Positions 9,970 to 19,844 of a stretch of DNA of 64,000 bases are shown in pieces. Origin of the DNA: Huiozyma naganishii CBS 8797 (taxonomy: Eukaryota; Ascomycota; Saccharomycetes; Saccharomycetales; Saccharomycetaceae); the NCBI RefSeq assembly GCF_000348985.1, contig NC_035927.1:186001-250000 (forward strand), read 5' to 3'. The translations under genes were made by a program, and so were the position numbers. The notes under the pieces are model-generated. The model saw nothing but the letters and a program-made list of their open reading frames with translations, was not told the origin of the DNA and made no database searches. Position 1 is the stretch's first letter; each line of letters starts with the position of its first letter.

Positions 9970-10692
9970 TCACAGCTTCAGGATCTGGTTGACGCCCTTG
10001 TAATCGAATTGCTCGAATCCGTGCTGCTGGGCAAACTCTTGCGGGATGAATCTCCCCCCCACGTAGTGGACCGTCTTAGCAGGGTCGATGTGGTTCGTGC
10101 ACGGTTTGGGTGCTGTCAGGGACACGAAGACCTTCGGGGTAAGGTGAGGTTTTTCGACGGGACCCGCGTCGACGTCCCATCCTGTCGGGATGTCTACCGC
10201 GACAATGGGGACGGATTCTTGCACGGCGTGCAATCTCTTGATAATCTCTGCGAAGGGTTCCCGCATGGGTGGCTTGAAGGAGAATCCGAAAATAGCGTCC
10301 ACAACGCACAAGGTCCGGTCCGGGTTCAAGTACTGTGTCCAGTTTTCCGTCTCGGACAGCACGGGCACGTTGAAGAAGTCCAGCTGTTTTACAAGCTGCC
10401 CGTAGAACTCGGTCCGGCTGCTCCGCTTAGGGTAGTACACCACTGGGTCGTACCCAAACAACTTTAAGTGTCTTGCGCAGACGAGCCCATCACCACCGTT
10501 GTTTCCTGGACCAGCCACGATCAACACACCTTTCCTCGTTGCAGCGGGGGGGAATTCCCGCTGCACGGCCTCCGCGACGCTCAACCCAGCAAGCTCCATC
10601 AGCTGCTGCAATGTGAACCCGATCTTCGGGCCCATCAGCTCCTGGTCGATCTGCGCAGCCAGCTTTGAAGACACAACTCTCAACGATGACAT
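9970..10692 (-). CDS. NNR1: NAD(P)HX epimerase Nnr1
   Basis: Metabolite-repair enzyme (240 aa; 246 in S. cerevisiae) that interconverts R and S forms of hydrated NAD(P)H so the companion dehydratase can restore them. The YjeF_N fold shows IGFTLQQLMELAGLSVA, then the Gly-rich VAGPGNNGGDGLVCARHLKLFGY, VDAIFGFSF and VAVDIPTGWDVDAG. The chosen ATG (MSSLRVVSSKLAAQ) matches the family start. The same frame is open a further 110 codons, to 11022, with an in-frame ATG at 10842 that would add 50 residues: a basic start, then about 20 hydrophobic residues. The yeast enzyme is known to be mitochondrial, so an extended form is possible. Follows GCR2 on the same strand. Confidence 0.95.
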   Translation of the reverse strand: MSSLRVVSSKLAAQIDQELMGPKIGFTLQQLMELAGLSVAEAVQREFPPAATRKGVLIVAGPGNNGGDGLVCARHLKLFGYDPVVYYPKRSSRTEFYGQLVKQLDFFNVPVLSETENWTQYLNPDRTLCVVDAIFGFSFKPPMREPFAEIIKRLHAVQESVPIVAVDIPTGWDVDAGPVEKPHLTPKVFVSLTAPKPCTNHIDPAKTVHYVGGRFIPQEFAQQHGFEQFDYKGVNQILKL

Positions 10693-11070
10693 GTTGCTGC
10701 TGTGGTCGTTACTCAGGGTGCTCTGTAAAACAGATTTGCAATATGGCGTCCAACAAAATATCACGCTCAAACGTATAAACAGGGCAATGCAGATCACTAC
10801 TACTACACAGTTATATACGCGACTACCTCTCCGCGAACTCATCCCTTCACATTTGCAGCAGAATCCTTTCTTCAACCCCTTGTTTGTTACATAATTGTAC
10901 AATATACAAGAGGTAATCACCAGACACCAAGACTGTTGCTTCTTAAAGTCTCGGAGGGACCGGTAGAAGATAAACCTTTGTGTTACACATCTTGCCTTAA
11001 TAAACGTTGGCAACTCTATCAATATATATATAGTGGATAATAGATGAAGCGTGGGCCATTAGCGGTCCAG
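10693..11070 (-). promoter_or_regulatory. NNR1 upstream region with TATA and start-stop uORFs
   Basis: A 378-bp region between GCR2 and NNR1 (both minus). An alternating TATATATATA lies at 11022-11031. On the minus strand two minimal uORFs precede NNR1: ATG-TAA at 10892 and ATG-TGA at 10852. The in-frame ATG at 10842 follows. If the TATA sets transcription start at roughly 10,900-10,980, all three lie in the leader. Read directly; the transcript start is inferred. Confidence 0.45.
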
Positions 11071-12810
11071 TCACCTCTTAATGTCCGTCATCATGCTCTT
11101 GATACAACCCATGTCCTCGATGAGCAGTTTCCGCAGCCAAGAAGTCTCCCTGCTCTCCAACTCGAGCTCTTGTTCCAACTGGCTGATCCTTCGGTCCTTC
11201 TCCTTGACCAGCATCTCGCACGATTCTTGTACTTGCGATCGCAGTATCTGCTGTGCGCCAAGGATAGTCGATGCTGTGGTGGATGCGACAGCGGCAGCGG
11301 CAGCCGCGGTTGCCGCCTGGCTTATACGCGCCTGAGTCTGGTTATTCTGTTCGTTAGTCATTCGCAGGATCTCCTCAACGGCTTCGTCCTCCAGCGTGTT
11401 GATGTCGATGGACCCTAACGATCGCCGCTTCCATAACGCTTGATCTGGGGCACTCCCCATGCCCATGTACCCGCTGGAGGGCATCATGTTGAAGCCAATA
11501 TTTGAGTGGATCCCACTGTCAATCGCAGTACCGGACGTAGGGCTTGGCGCGTGGCCGTAGTACCCTGACATCGCTTTGTTCATATCAAGGTTTCCACTGT
11601 CGTAGGCGACCGTGGTGCCGTCCTCGTCTACAGGGAGGTTCTGTAACTTCTCATTCAGTAGCTCGGGGAATGAGATGGACGTCTTCAGTTGATCACCTTG
11701 CTTCGGCACGTTAGATTCTTTTGCCGCCTTGGCGTTCTTCGTGGTACCCTTCCTCACACCACCACTCTTGTTGGACCCTGTTGCTGTGGGCTTCTTCCGC
11801 GTGTACTTCTTCTTTGGTTTCTTGGAGGTGGGGGCCGGCGTAGTCACTGGAGGTGCCACGCTCGGAACACTGCTGTTGGGCGTATTGGACGCCGGATTGT
11901 TCAGTTTAGAATCTATGCCCGTTGCCGACGGCGTTTGGTTGGTCAACACGCTACTATTATCGTTTGGTGTGTTACTGCTTGAAACAACCCCCCTGTTGTA
12001 CCCGCTAAGGTTGCCATTGAACTCTTGTAGGGTCTTCCCGTTTGGTATATTGATCATTTTCCCCATCTGGGCGTCATAAATCGCAAAGATACTCGAGGTA
12101 ACCATCTGCCACAGTTGGTCATCGGCGAGTTCAGTGTCAGATTTGATCTGCCACAACTTGCCGTCCAACTTATGGAAGTACTTTGAGTACGGCGAGAGTG
12201 AGCAACTGATGTCCAGTTCCCTCATGATTTGTGCAAACCTGTGATACAGTTCTATTGCGGATTTTGGTACGGTAGACTTTTCGCCAATGCTGCTGCCAGA
12301 TGTGATCAAGGCAGTGTAGAGTAAGGAAAGCTTGTTGAACAGTGGTGCATTCCAGTTACTGCCGTTTTGTGTAGTGGCTGCATTATTGGACTGCGATGCA
12401 AACAGGCTTGATGCCGGGTTGTGGGTAGTAGTATTATTGCTATCTATGCTGCTATTGATTGTACCATCCTGCTGGATGGCGGTTGTCGTTAGCGTGTTGT
12501 TATTATCATCGTAAGTATTTTTCGTTATTGTATTCGTTGGAGGGTCTATCGTGAGCGTTGGCGGCGACGCTTGTGCCGTCTGCGGGGAGTTTATTATATT
12601 TTGGAAGAGGCCGCTGTTGATAATCGTTTCACTAGACAGAAGGCAATACCCTCTGATGATATAAACGTCCAGTTTGGTTTCATGGTGGAGCACCGCAAAC
12701 GGGCTCGGCGTATTCACTGCGTCTATTGCTCGTGTCATGGATGCAATATGGGAACTCGTCACGGCGGGCTCGTTTTCATTCGAAAGAAGATTACAATCAA
12801 TCTCATTCAT
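11071..12810 (-). CDS. GCR2: Gcr2, co-activator of glycolytic genes
   Basis: Gcr2 (579 aa as drawn; 534 in S. cerevisiae) partners with Gcr1 at Rap1-bound promoters of glycolytic and ribosomal-protein genes. The first conserved block, HHETKLDVYIIRGYCLLSS, lies at about residues 42-60; the second near 185-265 (SAIELYHRFAQIMREL, LDGKLWQIKSDTELADDQLW). Low-complexity Asn/Ser/Thr linkers and a basic KKPKKKYTRKKP patch follow. At the C-terminus are WKRRSLGSIDINTLEDEAVEE, an Ala run, and a coiled coil ending in WLRKLLIEDMGCIKSMMTDIKR, the known Gcr1-interacting leucine zipper. S. cerevisiae starts at the Met just before HHQTKLDV, so the first 24-41 residues here are uncertain; Met25 (12738) is an alternative. 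Confidence 0.93.
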   Translation of the reverse strand: MNEIDCNLLSNENEPAVTSSHIASMTRAIDAVNTPSPFAVLHHETKLDVYIIRGYCLLSSETIINSGLFQNIINSPQTAQASPPTLTIDPPTNTITKNTYDDNNNTLTTTAIQQDGTINSSIDSNNTTTHNPASSLFASQSNNAATTQNGSNWNAPLFNKLSLLYTALITSGSSIGEKSTVPKSAIELYHRFAQIMRELDISCSLSPYSKYFHKLDGKLWQIKSDTELADDQLWQMVTSSIFAIYDAQMGKMINIPNGKTLQEFNGNLSGYNRGVVSSSNTPNDNSSVLTNQTPSATGIDSKLNNPASNTPNSSVPSVAPPVTTPAPTSKKPKKKYTRKKPTATGSNKSGGVRKGTTKNAKAAKESNVPKQGDQLKTSISFPELLNEKLQNLPVDEDGTTVAYDSGNLDMNKAMSGYYGHAPSPTSGTAIDSGIHSNIGFNMMPSSGYMGMGSAPDQALWKRRSLGSIDINTLEDEAVEEILRMTNEQNNQTQARISQAATAAAAAAVASTTASTILGAQQILRSQVQESCEMLVKEKDRRISQLEQELELESRETSWLRKLLIEDMGCIKSMMTDIKR

Positions 12811-13528
12811 AAAGTGCTGATCTGGAGTGAAAAGGAAAGGTTGTGTATTGTAAAATAAATCCGGTAAAAGAAAGAAAAACTAATCTCTCTGTGTTGTGCT
12901 CTTTTTCAACAGTATAATTGTGTGGTGGAAAAATTTTGATGCGATGCAGGTATCTTGGTAGCTGATGATGTATTTGTTTGCTCAACGGCATCGATTTCTA
13001 AATTGTAAGCTCTTCTTCTCTGAGAGCAAGAATTTCACCTTCGAGAAGAAAAAAAATTAAAAAAAAGATTCAAGTGGAGAAATCATAGAATTGTGGGAAG
13101 CAGAAAATTTGGGCATCTCATTTCAGGTTTAAGTAGTTCAAGCAAAACTGTTTCGGGGATGATAGCACGTGTATGAAGCTACATGATTCAAATTTACAAG
13201 AAGGTAGAGGAATGAAATATGCCGACATGATTCATGTATTGAATTATATAAAGAGTGTAGAAACTTATGGAATAAATGGGTGGTATAACACAGATACCAC
13301 ATAAAACTAGTGAGAAAAGGACAAGGGAATAAATTGATAGGGATAGTAAAAAAAACACAAAGGAAATAAAAATATAACACAACTTTTTACAGTTTTTCAA
13401 GTAGATGATATGGATAATGATGGTAATATTAATATTAATAATGAATGCAATCGAAAATATGGAATGCAGGGAGAGAAAAAATGCCGAACAGGTGCGGGTT
13501 GGTGGATACAAAGTGTTGTCACGTAGGA
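12811..13528. promoter_or_regulatory. GCR2 promoter and WHI3 3' region
   Basis: A 718-bp AT-rich interval, with both flanking genes on the minus strand. It holds A/T runs (13048-13066, 13349-13356) and simple ATATTAATATTAATAAT repeats near 13424. No open frame over 105 codons and no recognisable RNA gene or element. Confidence 0.3.
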
Positions 13529-15439
13529 TTATGTGCTCTTGGTGTATCCAAGTGTGTAGCTATAATTGACGTTGTTTAGCGCGTTCCCTGCTGGAGGTCC
13601 TTGATGCTGAATGGAGTTGTTGGGGCTCGTCCCAGTGTTAGTGGGCGTATTTAAGTTGCGTTTGCTGTTGGGGCCCCTAACACCAAGTGGATTCTTGGAA
13701 AAGCTCAATCTTATACCGCCTTTGTTGCTGATTGTCGACCTTGGAAGTTTGCTGCCGTACAATTCGGCCAATGCTCTTGTCGCAAAACTGACATCGTCAA
13801 ACTCAACAAAACACATAGGTCCATGACCGTTGCCGTTACCGTTTTTGTTTCTAAAAGACAGTCTTCTGAATCCCTGTTGAGCGGAAAACAGATGTCTCAA
13901 TTCTTGTTCAGTGGCGTCAGGTGGCAGATTACCCACATACAACGTATTACAGGGTGGATTTTGGTCAGCAGGGTTCGCTGGAGGTGGGACCTTGGCTAGC
14001 AATGATAAGTCCGCCTGTGACATGGTTGACGAGCCTGCGACGTTTGCTGGAGCAACGGATGGATTTGTTGCCGGTTTCATACCACTGCCCATGGACGTTA
14101 AATCTATTGGCCCATGGGATACATTATTTGGAGGGGTGGAGGCACCATGGCTCGGGATCGGTCTGTTCCCAGAAGCGGGTAGCTTGTTCTTGTGTGGCGT
14201 AACATTTTGAATGTTCGACAAATGGGACTGCGAATTAAAACCTTGACCTGCCCCACCATTCATTTCGTTCACAGCACCTAGCATAGGGTTCATCTGTTGA
14301 CTGAGGTTCTGGTTCTGTGGCGGCATTTGGTTCATTAATCCATAAGCGTTCATTGAAGATGTGGACCCCGATATTGTATTAGGCATGTTGTTCATCTGCA
14401 TTGACTGCTGCATGTCCAGATTGGAGAGCGGTGGTTGAATGGTGGAGCCACCTGCAGATGGCAAAAAGAATACGGAGCTTTGTCTTCTCCCCGTTGTTGA
14501 TGGTGGACCAGACGACCATGGCATCGTCGGCGTGGGAGGTTGTGGTGTGTTGGAGAAAGTGTTGATGCCAGAGGGTCCCCAAATGTTATCGTTGATTTCA
14601 TCGTTTTCCATCAACAGCAACGACTTGCCTAAATCTCTTGTTTTGAGACCTAAATCTGTCGTTTGCGCGTGGCTCATAGAGGAAGACTTGATTTGGTGCG
14701 TCCCTTGTTCCAAGGGCTGGCCGGCCTCCAAAGAGAATGGATCACTGAAGGAGAACCGAGACCGCTGTCCAGATAATTGGGGTCTGGCATTGCTACCTAG
14801 GGAATTGCCAGGCAAAGTCTGCTGTTGAGAGTTGGGTCTATCGTACGAGCCCGGCGCAAGCATCGTTTGGAAGGGAATATGTTTCCTGTTAGATTCGTCT
14901 ATCAGCTCGATGTGACTCTTGAAAGGAAAGCTCGGCCCAAACAGTTCCAGCTTCTCATTTAGTGTATTGGCATACCTCACCGCAAGTGGCAAAGACTCGA
15001 ATTTTGCTATTATAAACGTCTCGGTATCCAAAATGTCTGTGTTCCCAACGTTTGTTCTCTCCTCATCCTTAGGGTGTAGTTCAACACATAGTATACCTTC
15101 CGCCAACGCAAATAGTGCGTAAGGTTCTCTAGCACTGATATCCCTGGGTAACCGGCTTATTTTGAGCGAGTAAGTCGTGGTTGGCAATTCCTGTTGCGAA
15201 GCGTTTAACCCCAGCGAGAAGTTGTTCAGCATTGACGAGATATTCGTTTCATTCAAATCCCCGCCCGTGCTATCCGAACTGGTGGTGTCTATTGCGGGCT
15301 GTGAATCATGCATGGGCGACGAAGCAGTATGGCTGTGCAGGTCAGGGATATGTTGGTTGTGTGCCGTCGAGAGGTTATCAGAACTGTTCCCAAATGTGTT
15401 GTTAGATGTGAAAAATCCGGAACTGTTCGAATTCATCAT
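13529..15439 (-). CDS. WHI3: Whi3 RNA-binding regulator of cell size
   Basis: Whi3 (636 aa from the chosen start; 661 in S. cerevisiae) binds GCAU motifs in CLN3 and other mRNAs, retains Cln3-Cdk at the ER and sets cell size and pheromone refusal. A conserved N-terminal block ([27 protein letters not shown]) is followed by [13 protein letters not shown] and a Gly/Asn/Met-rich disordered middle. The RRM near the C-terminus has RNP2 NTLYVGNLP and RNP1-like MCFVEFDDV, then [14 protein letters not shown]. The long polyglutamine of S. cerevisiae Whi3 is missing; only short Gln clusters are visible. The frame is open to 15583, but two adjacent Met codons (15439, 15436) begin the sequence that resembles the family. 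WHI3 rather than WHI4 is inferred from neighbours. Confidence 0.93.
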   Translation of the reverse strand: MMNSNSSGFFTSNNTFGNSSDNLSTAHNQHIPDLHSHTASSPMHDSQPAIDTTSSDSTGGDLNETNISSMLNNFSLGLNASQQELPTTTYSLKISRLPRDISAREPYALFALAEGILCVELHPKDEERTNVGNTDILDTETFIIAKFESLPLAVRYANTLNEKLELFGPSFPFKSHIELIDESNRKHIPFQTMLAPGSYDRPNSQQQTLPGNSLGSNARPQLSGQRSRFSFSDPFSLEAGQPLEQGTHQIKSSSMSHAQTTDLGLKTRDLGKSLLLMENDEINDNIWGPSGINTFSNTPQPPTPTMPWSSGPPSTTGRRQSSVFFLPSAGGSTIQPPLSNLDMQQSMQMNNMPNTISGSTSSMNAYGLMNQMPPQNQNLSQQMNPMLGAVNEMNGGAGQGFNSQSHLSNIQNVTPHKNKLPASGNRPIPSHGASTPPNNVSHGPIDLTSMGSGMKPATNPSVAPANVAGSSTMSQADLSLLAKVPPPANPADQNPPCNTLYVGNLPPDATEQELRHLFSAQQGFRRLSFRNKNGNGNGHGPMCFVEFDDVSFATRALAELYGSKLPRSTISNKGGIRLSFSKNPLGVRGPNSKRNLNTPTNTGTSPNNSIQHQGPPAGNALNNVNYSYTLGYTKST

Positions 15440-16237
15440 GTGAGCGAAATGGTAATGGAAATAGTGGCACGTCGATAAACGTTCTTCTTTAATTTTATTT
15501 ATTTCTGGCCCGTTTTTCCACTTTTTATTATCAATAGGATGTAAAGGATACCCTGTTGACTTATAGCGGATGGATGATATCAATACCTTATCGAAGAAAT
15601 CAGAAACGCTAACTTTTCTTGAAGAAAATTCAAACGGAATGTATTGGAGGTAATATGACTATTCTGTTTTCTCACTTGACTCACCAGTAGATTCCGCGAG
15701 TGGGCGAATGCTATATGCTTTACGAGTAGCAGTAATGAAAATCGTCCTTTTTAAGTGCTCCTCTTATCAAAGAAGGCAAACCTTGTTAATGCTGTACCTG
15801 AACGTGTATTTTAAAATAAAGACCGAAAGTTCGCAAATGTTGCTGTTACTTCCGCTATCTGTTTCTGTTTGCTGTGTTCCTCCTTAACAATGGTTAAATA
15901 CTTCCTTGAACCAGTGACCACCACGTGTTCGGGACTGTGACCAGGGATTCGGACTATAAATGGCCTGCTATACGCGTTATGTACAACTCCTTATCTTTTC
16001 ATTTGAGGTCCTTGTTCGGTAACTTTTGTTTATTCGCCTGTTCTTTCCTGTTTGTTTGTCCAGGTTTTTTTTTCGCTCCCACAGAAACAGCAAGTACCGG
16101 GTAATGTGGAGTTTAAGTTCCGCAGGTGTTCGTATGTAGTGATGGTGATAGATTCCGTACTGTGCAGGCCATTCTGTGGACGTATACCTGTGCCGTGTGT
16201 CCTCCTCTGGTTGTTCTAAGCTAGAGTGCCACTCCTA
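15440..16237. promoter_or_regulatory. WHI3 promoter / SLZ1 3' region
   Basis: A 798-bp region between two minus-strand genes. It includes a CACGTG E-box at 15922-15927 (Cbf1/Pho4-type) and a TATAAAT near 15954, both about 480-520 bp before the WHI3 ATG. No tRNA boxes or plausible coding frame seen. Confidence 0.35.
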
Positions 16238-17155
16238 TTAGACGTTTTGTAGATCAGGAGTGGCTTGTGTTGGGTGAATGCAGTGTAGAATTCGTTCGTC
16301 ATTATAGTGATCGGTGCCCATACAGCATGACGGAAGATGTGACCAGTTGTCACGATCCACGTGGTCCCTTTCTTCAGCAATATCCATCAGTTTGCGGTAC
16401 TCTACATCTTCGTCTCTAATCGCTTTTGCACGCGACGTCGACGAAACGTACTCAATTACAGATTTGTCCAGCTTCGAGCATATTTTGTGTAACTTCGCAA
16501 TCTCGTTTGCGGCACTGTGCCTCATAGCAAGAATTGGACCGTATGACGATGGATCGTCGTTGGACCATTTCGTAAGAGCATTGGTGCCCTCTCTCATAGT
16601 CAAGCTGTCCATCTCAGAGGACACGGTGGGATATTCTGGGTCCCAAAGTGTGGTAGCAGTTGAAAACTTAGAATCAATAGTGTTCGTGGAGGATATACTA
16701 CTCTTGCGAACGTCACCATCACCAGTATGGCGAACAACCGTAAGCCCATTACTTGAAAATGAGTGTCTTCGTGGATCTCTAAAGGCCGTTTCGAGCTGTA
16801 ACCACGCCGCGGGCTCTGTCTGTGTTCCAACTTCACAGTTCCGCCTTCCCGTCTCCTCACAACTCCGCCTCTGGTTATTTGCAACGGGTGTACTCTTAAA
16901 AGTAAAATCTTTTCCCTGGGACGGTGCTGGACAGTTTCTGCTCTTAAGTTTGTTCCCTCTATCCCTTTTCGTTCCAAGTTTCAAACTTTCCGGAGCTCTC
17001 TTAACTGATTCACCAACGTTACCAGACCCACCGCAATCATCATCCGCCGTACCACCGTCAATATCCGCATCAGAACCCTTTTCTTTCTGCTTCCGTCTCC
17101 AGTTATTACCCCTCCTTCTTCTGCTTTGCCTTGGCAATCCCGTAGAGTTCACCAT
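16238..17155 (-). CDS. SLZ1: Probable Slz1, meiotic mRNA-methylation complex subunit
   Basis: I do not recognise the sequence itself; the name comes from position between WHI3 and the HBT1/YNL195C relative, where S. cerevisiae has SLZ1 (300 aa). From the Met at 17155 the protein is 305 aa. It has a very basic head (RQSRRRRGNNWRRKQKEK), a Ser/Thr-rich disordered middle and a C-terminal helical segment with spaced Ile/Leu (AANEIAKLHKICSKLDKSVIEY), compatible with the leucine zipper that names Slz1. In yeast Slz1 joins Ime4 and Mum2 to deposit m6A in meiosis. The frame is open to an upstream ATG at 17227, but that sits only about 25 bp from the TATA. A URS1-like site upstream supports meiotic control. 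Confidence 0.55.
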   Translation of the reverse strand: MVNSTGLPRQSRRRRGNNWRRKQKEKGSDADIDGGTADDDCGGSGNVGESVKRAPESLKLGTKRDRGNKLKSRNCPAPSQGKDFTFKSTPVANNQRRSCEETGRRNCEVGTQTEPAAWLQLETAFRDPRRHSFSSNGLTVVRHTGDGDVRKSSISSTNTIDSKFSTATTLWDPEYPTVSSEMDSLTMREGTNALTKWSNDDPSSYGPILAMRHSAANEIAKLHKICSKLDKSVIEYVSSTSRAKAIRDEDVEYRKLMDIAEERDHVDRDNWSHLPSCCMGTDHYNDERILHCIHPTQATPDLQNV

Positions 17156-17250
17156 AGTAAGAACACGCAAACCCCTGCCGCTCTTGGTCGCCCGAGAACG
17201 TATGTTTCCAGCAACACACACTTTCAACCAACAGTGGGGCGTAGAGATGT

Positions 17251-17302
17251 TTCATATATATATATAATCTGGAAATAAAAAACTCATAAAGATCAGCGGC
17301 TA
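17251..17302 (-). promoter_or_regulatory. SLZ1 upstream TATA and URS1-like site
   Basis: An alternating TATATATATATA tract lies at about 17253-17265, some 100 bp before the preferred ATG at 17155. At 17293-17302 the plus strand reads TCAGCGGCTA, matching the Ume6 site TCGGCGGCTA in 9 of 10 positions. URS1 represses early meiotic genes in mitosis and activates them with Ime1. A long alternating TA run also occurs near 17336-17362. Confidence 0.55.
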
Positions 17303-17475
17303 TTTAAACTGGGCTCATAACAGAGTCATTATGAATATATATATATATAGTATATATATATCTTCAACTAAACAAACATAGAAGCAATGGGTGGAGGTGG
17401 TTGCTGTGCTCTACATGCAGCAAAGTAGGGTGAGCGGAGTAATCCAAATGTTTCCTTTCTTGTCAGCAGCTGCGC

Positions 17476-18984
17476 TCATCTGCTGATAGTCTTCTTCAAC
17501 TTGGAAACGATACTCTCCTTTCTTGGCTTACCTTGAGCATCCACATCTTGAGCATGGTGTCTGGGGATGGTCTGTGCCCCGGTCTCTGCGTTGTAATGGT
17601 ACACCATCTCCTCGCCCTCGACGTGCATCGTCTTCCCGGGTTTTTGAGTGTCCGTTTCAATGTGCGTCTTCGTGACGTACTCTCTTGGATCTCCCTGACC
17701 CTGGGATGTTACTGCAGCGGCGTTCTGGTATCCAGATTGCTGTTGCGTGCCCAGTAATGGGTCCTCTTCGCGAGCGGCCATCTGGCCAGAGCGCTGTTGG
17801 CGCTGCTGCATGTCACGGTTGCCCATTTGTCCACTCCCCACGTTAGTGGCTGGTGGTGGCATCGCGTGTTTGCCCTGAGATGCGTACTGCGAGGCAGGTT
17901 GCTGCATCTCGGATCCCATACCCTGCTGGTGCTGCGCTGTCATTTTCCGGGCATTTGGGTCTTTGATCAAATGGAAGGGCTCGTAGTGTTCATGGGGGGC
18001 ACGCATCTTACCTGCACCAGGGACTGGGGTGCCATGCCCTTCAAACCCTGGGATGGCGGTCTGAATAGCCCCTTCGGGACAGGTGGTCATGTTCATCTTT
18101 CTGGCATCCAGCATGGTTTCAGGGTTGAAACCACGGTTACCGTAGTGTTCCTCCCGTCTGTCCTTCAAGTGCTCCGGTTTTGGGGCGGCATTGCCGTAGC
18201 CCACCGGCTGGACGTTACCGTACTCACCACCGGTTCTCCCACCGGCATTGGGATACGACATTTCTTCGGCGTTGGCACCGGCCATTGTAGTGCCCCCAGC
18301 CATCGCTCCGGCTGCACCGCCGACCACTCCTCCAGTGACGGCGCCTGCCCCAATGTGCGAAGGTTGTACCAAAGCTGGTTCGGGTTGTTGGGCAGTGCTC
18401 GACACTGGGTTAGAACGCATATTGGTTTCTGCCGCGGATGTGTGTGCATAGTTGGAGTCTGTGTTCAAATCGCGCACTCTACTAGTAGTCTGGTCCAGTT
18501 CTGTTTGCTGCTGGGACCGCAGGTGTGGCTGTTCGTGCTGGTGTGATTGTTCATACTGGCGTGGTTGTTGATGTTGAGCATCGCTGAATTCCATACCGCC
18601 AGGGATGTCTGTCTGTTGGTTGTCGACCTTGGGGTAGATGGTGTTCCCGTACTTGTCCTTTGGCAAATACGCATCAGGGTTTTCCCTAGGGGAGGTCACG
18701 CTACTCCTTCTCCTCTCGGTATCGAAACGGTGGTCGTCATGCTCATAATCGTCCTGGCCTTCTCCTAGGATCTTGTTGTAGTCCTCTACAGTATGGTGGC
18801 CCAAGGTTGAATCCCTAGGTACGGATTTCCCTTGCCTCGACGACTGGTCCACGATGGCACCATGGTGCTGGCCGTGGGAAATCTTCTGCCGGGCCTTCGA
18901 CAAGTAGTCCTGTGCTGCTTGACCCTCACCCAGAATTCTGTTGTACTCTTCAACACCGTGTGACATTGCAGGTGCTCTAGACAT
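17476..18984 (-). CDS. YNL195C: Hbt1/YNL195C-family hydrophilic stress protein
   Basis: Assigned by position (S. cerevisiae YNL195C, 261 aa, with ohnolog HBT1, 1046 aa) and by its hydrophilic, Gln/His/Gly-rich make-up; sequence recognition is only partial. The 502-residue protein carries two copies of a motif near the N-terminus: VEEYNRILGEGQ (about 11-22) and VEDYNKILGEGQ (about 66-77). A short glycine-zipper-like stretch (GAGAVTGGVVGGAAGAMAGG) lies near 240. The C-terminus has a small conserved-looking block with YHYNAETG and ends in a basic amphipathic IVSKLKKTISR. Hbt1 acts in mating-projection shape and binds Hub1. Whether this protein shares that role is unknown. No signal peptide or clear membrane segment. 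Confidence 0.6.
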   Translation of the reverse strand: MSRAPAMSHGVEEYNRILGEGQAAQDYLSKARQKISHGQHHGAIVDQSSRQGKSVPRDSTLGHHTVEDYNKILGEGQDDYEHDDHRFDTERRRSSVTSPRENPDAYLPKDKYGNTIYPKVDNQQTDIPGGMEFSDAQHQQPRQYEQSHQHEQPHLRSQQQTELDQTTSRVRDLNTDSNYAHTSAAETNMRSNPVSSTAQQPEPALVQPSHIGAGAVTGGVVGGAAGAMAGGTTMAGANAEEMSYPNAGGRTGGEYGNVQPVGYGNAAPKPEHLKDRREEHYGNRGFNPETMLDARKMNMTTCPEGAIQTAIPGFEGHGTPVPGAGKMRAPHEHYEPFHLIKDPNARKMTAQHQQGMGSEMQQPASQYASQGKHAMPPPATNVGSGQMGNRDMQQRQQRSGQMAAREEDPLLGTQQQSGYQNAAAVTSQGQGDPREYVTKTHIETDTQKPGKTMHVEGEEMVYHYNAETGAQTIPRHHAQDVDAQGKPRKESIVSKLKKTISR

Positions 18985-19844
18985 GTTTGCGTATATTGTT
19001 TAGAAGCTATTACCTATGGTTCTCCTGTGGAATCAGAAACGTTAAGGTAAGTGGCCAAGAACTGCTGGTACCCTTTAACCGAATCAGCTCAGCGGAACAT
19101 TTATATAGGATTCCAGGGACTGTACCACACACGGATAATAACCTCAAGAAGACACGGATATCGCATGCAGGAAGGGGTACCGTCAACTCCCCCCAAAACA
19201 GTAAGGACCTGATGTAATCCTTGCTCAGACAGGATGTGACGGTACGGGTGTACCCTTTGGTCGTTCTAGCTTCATTGAAACAGAGGGGTGGTTGGTGATT
19301 GACGCACACATCGTTCATCCGATGAGGGGTCGACGAACCAGGATCTTCCTACACCTCCACGTCTTCAACGCAGTGATTTAAGGTTTCTTTGTTGCTGGCA
19401 GTATACGGCTGAACATCCCAGCATCGTGGTCTCTGCGGGGTTGATGTATGGAAGGGGTGCAACAGGGGAGGGATTCTGAGAAGGCTCTAGATTCTGTGCT
19501 GTTGCATCGACAGTAGTGGTGTCCATCATGTACGTGTGAAAGGATGTGGGACTACTGGCAAGTTCGCATCTGGACGCTAAATTTCGCGCCCCCTGCGGGA
19601 CAGTTGGGGTTGCTCCCTTCTTTCTACAAGCAAGGGCGATGGTTCCCTGCTAATCACGGTGCTGTATAGTAGTGCCGCTCTCGTTCATGGTAAACGTATC
19701 ATGGTAATTCGGGACGTTCTACTCCACAGACAGTAGAAAGACCGAAGGAAGTTGACGATGGAAAAAAGAGAACGATATTAACAATATGACGAACATGTCA
19801 AAGTTTTGAAGGAAGAAGGGGGAAGGCTGAGGGAGGCATTACAG
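18985..19844. promoter_or_regulatory. Divergent intergenic with STRE cluster; YNL194C absent
   Basis: An 860-bp gap between the HBT1-like gene and YNL193W. Six stress-response elements are visible: AGGGG at 19173, 19284, 19325, 19453 and 19464, and CCCCT at 19590. This suggests strong Msn2/Msn4 control of the HBT1-like gene, whose ATG is at 18984. S. cerevisiae has YNL194C (Sur7 family, four membrane spans) here; I see no remnant of it in any frame. Confidence 0.6.

Noticed and set aside
16314..17267. 317-codon plus-strand ORF opposite the probable SLZ1
   Set aside because: Overlaps SLZ1 almost fully. Synteny, gene length and the URS1-like site favour the minus strand, and the plus-strand product has no recognisable feature.
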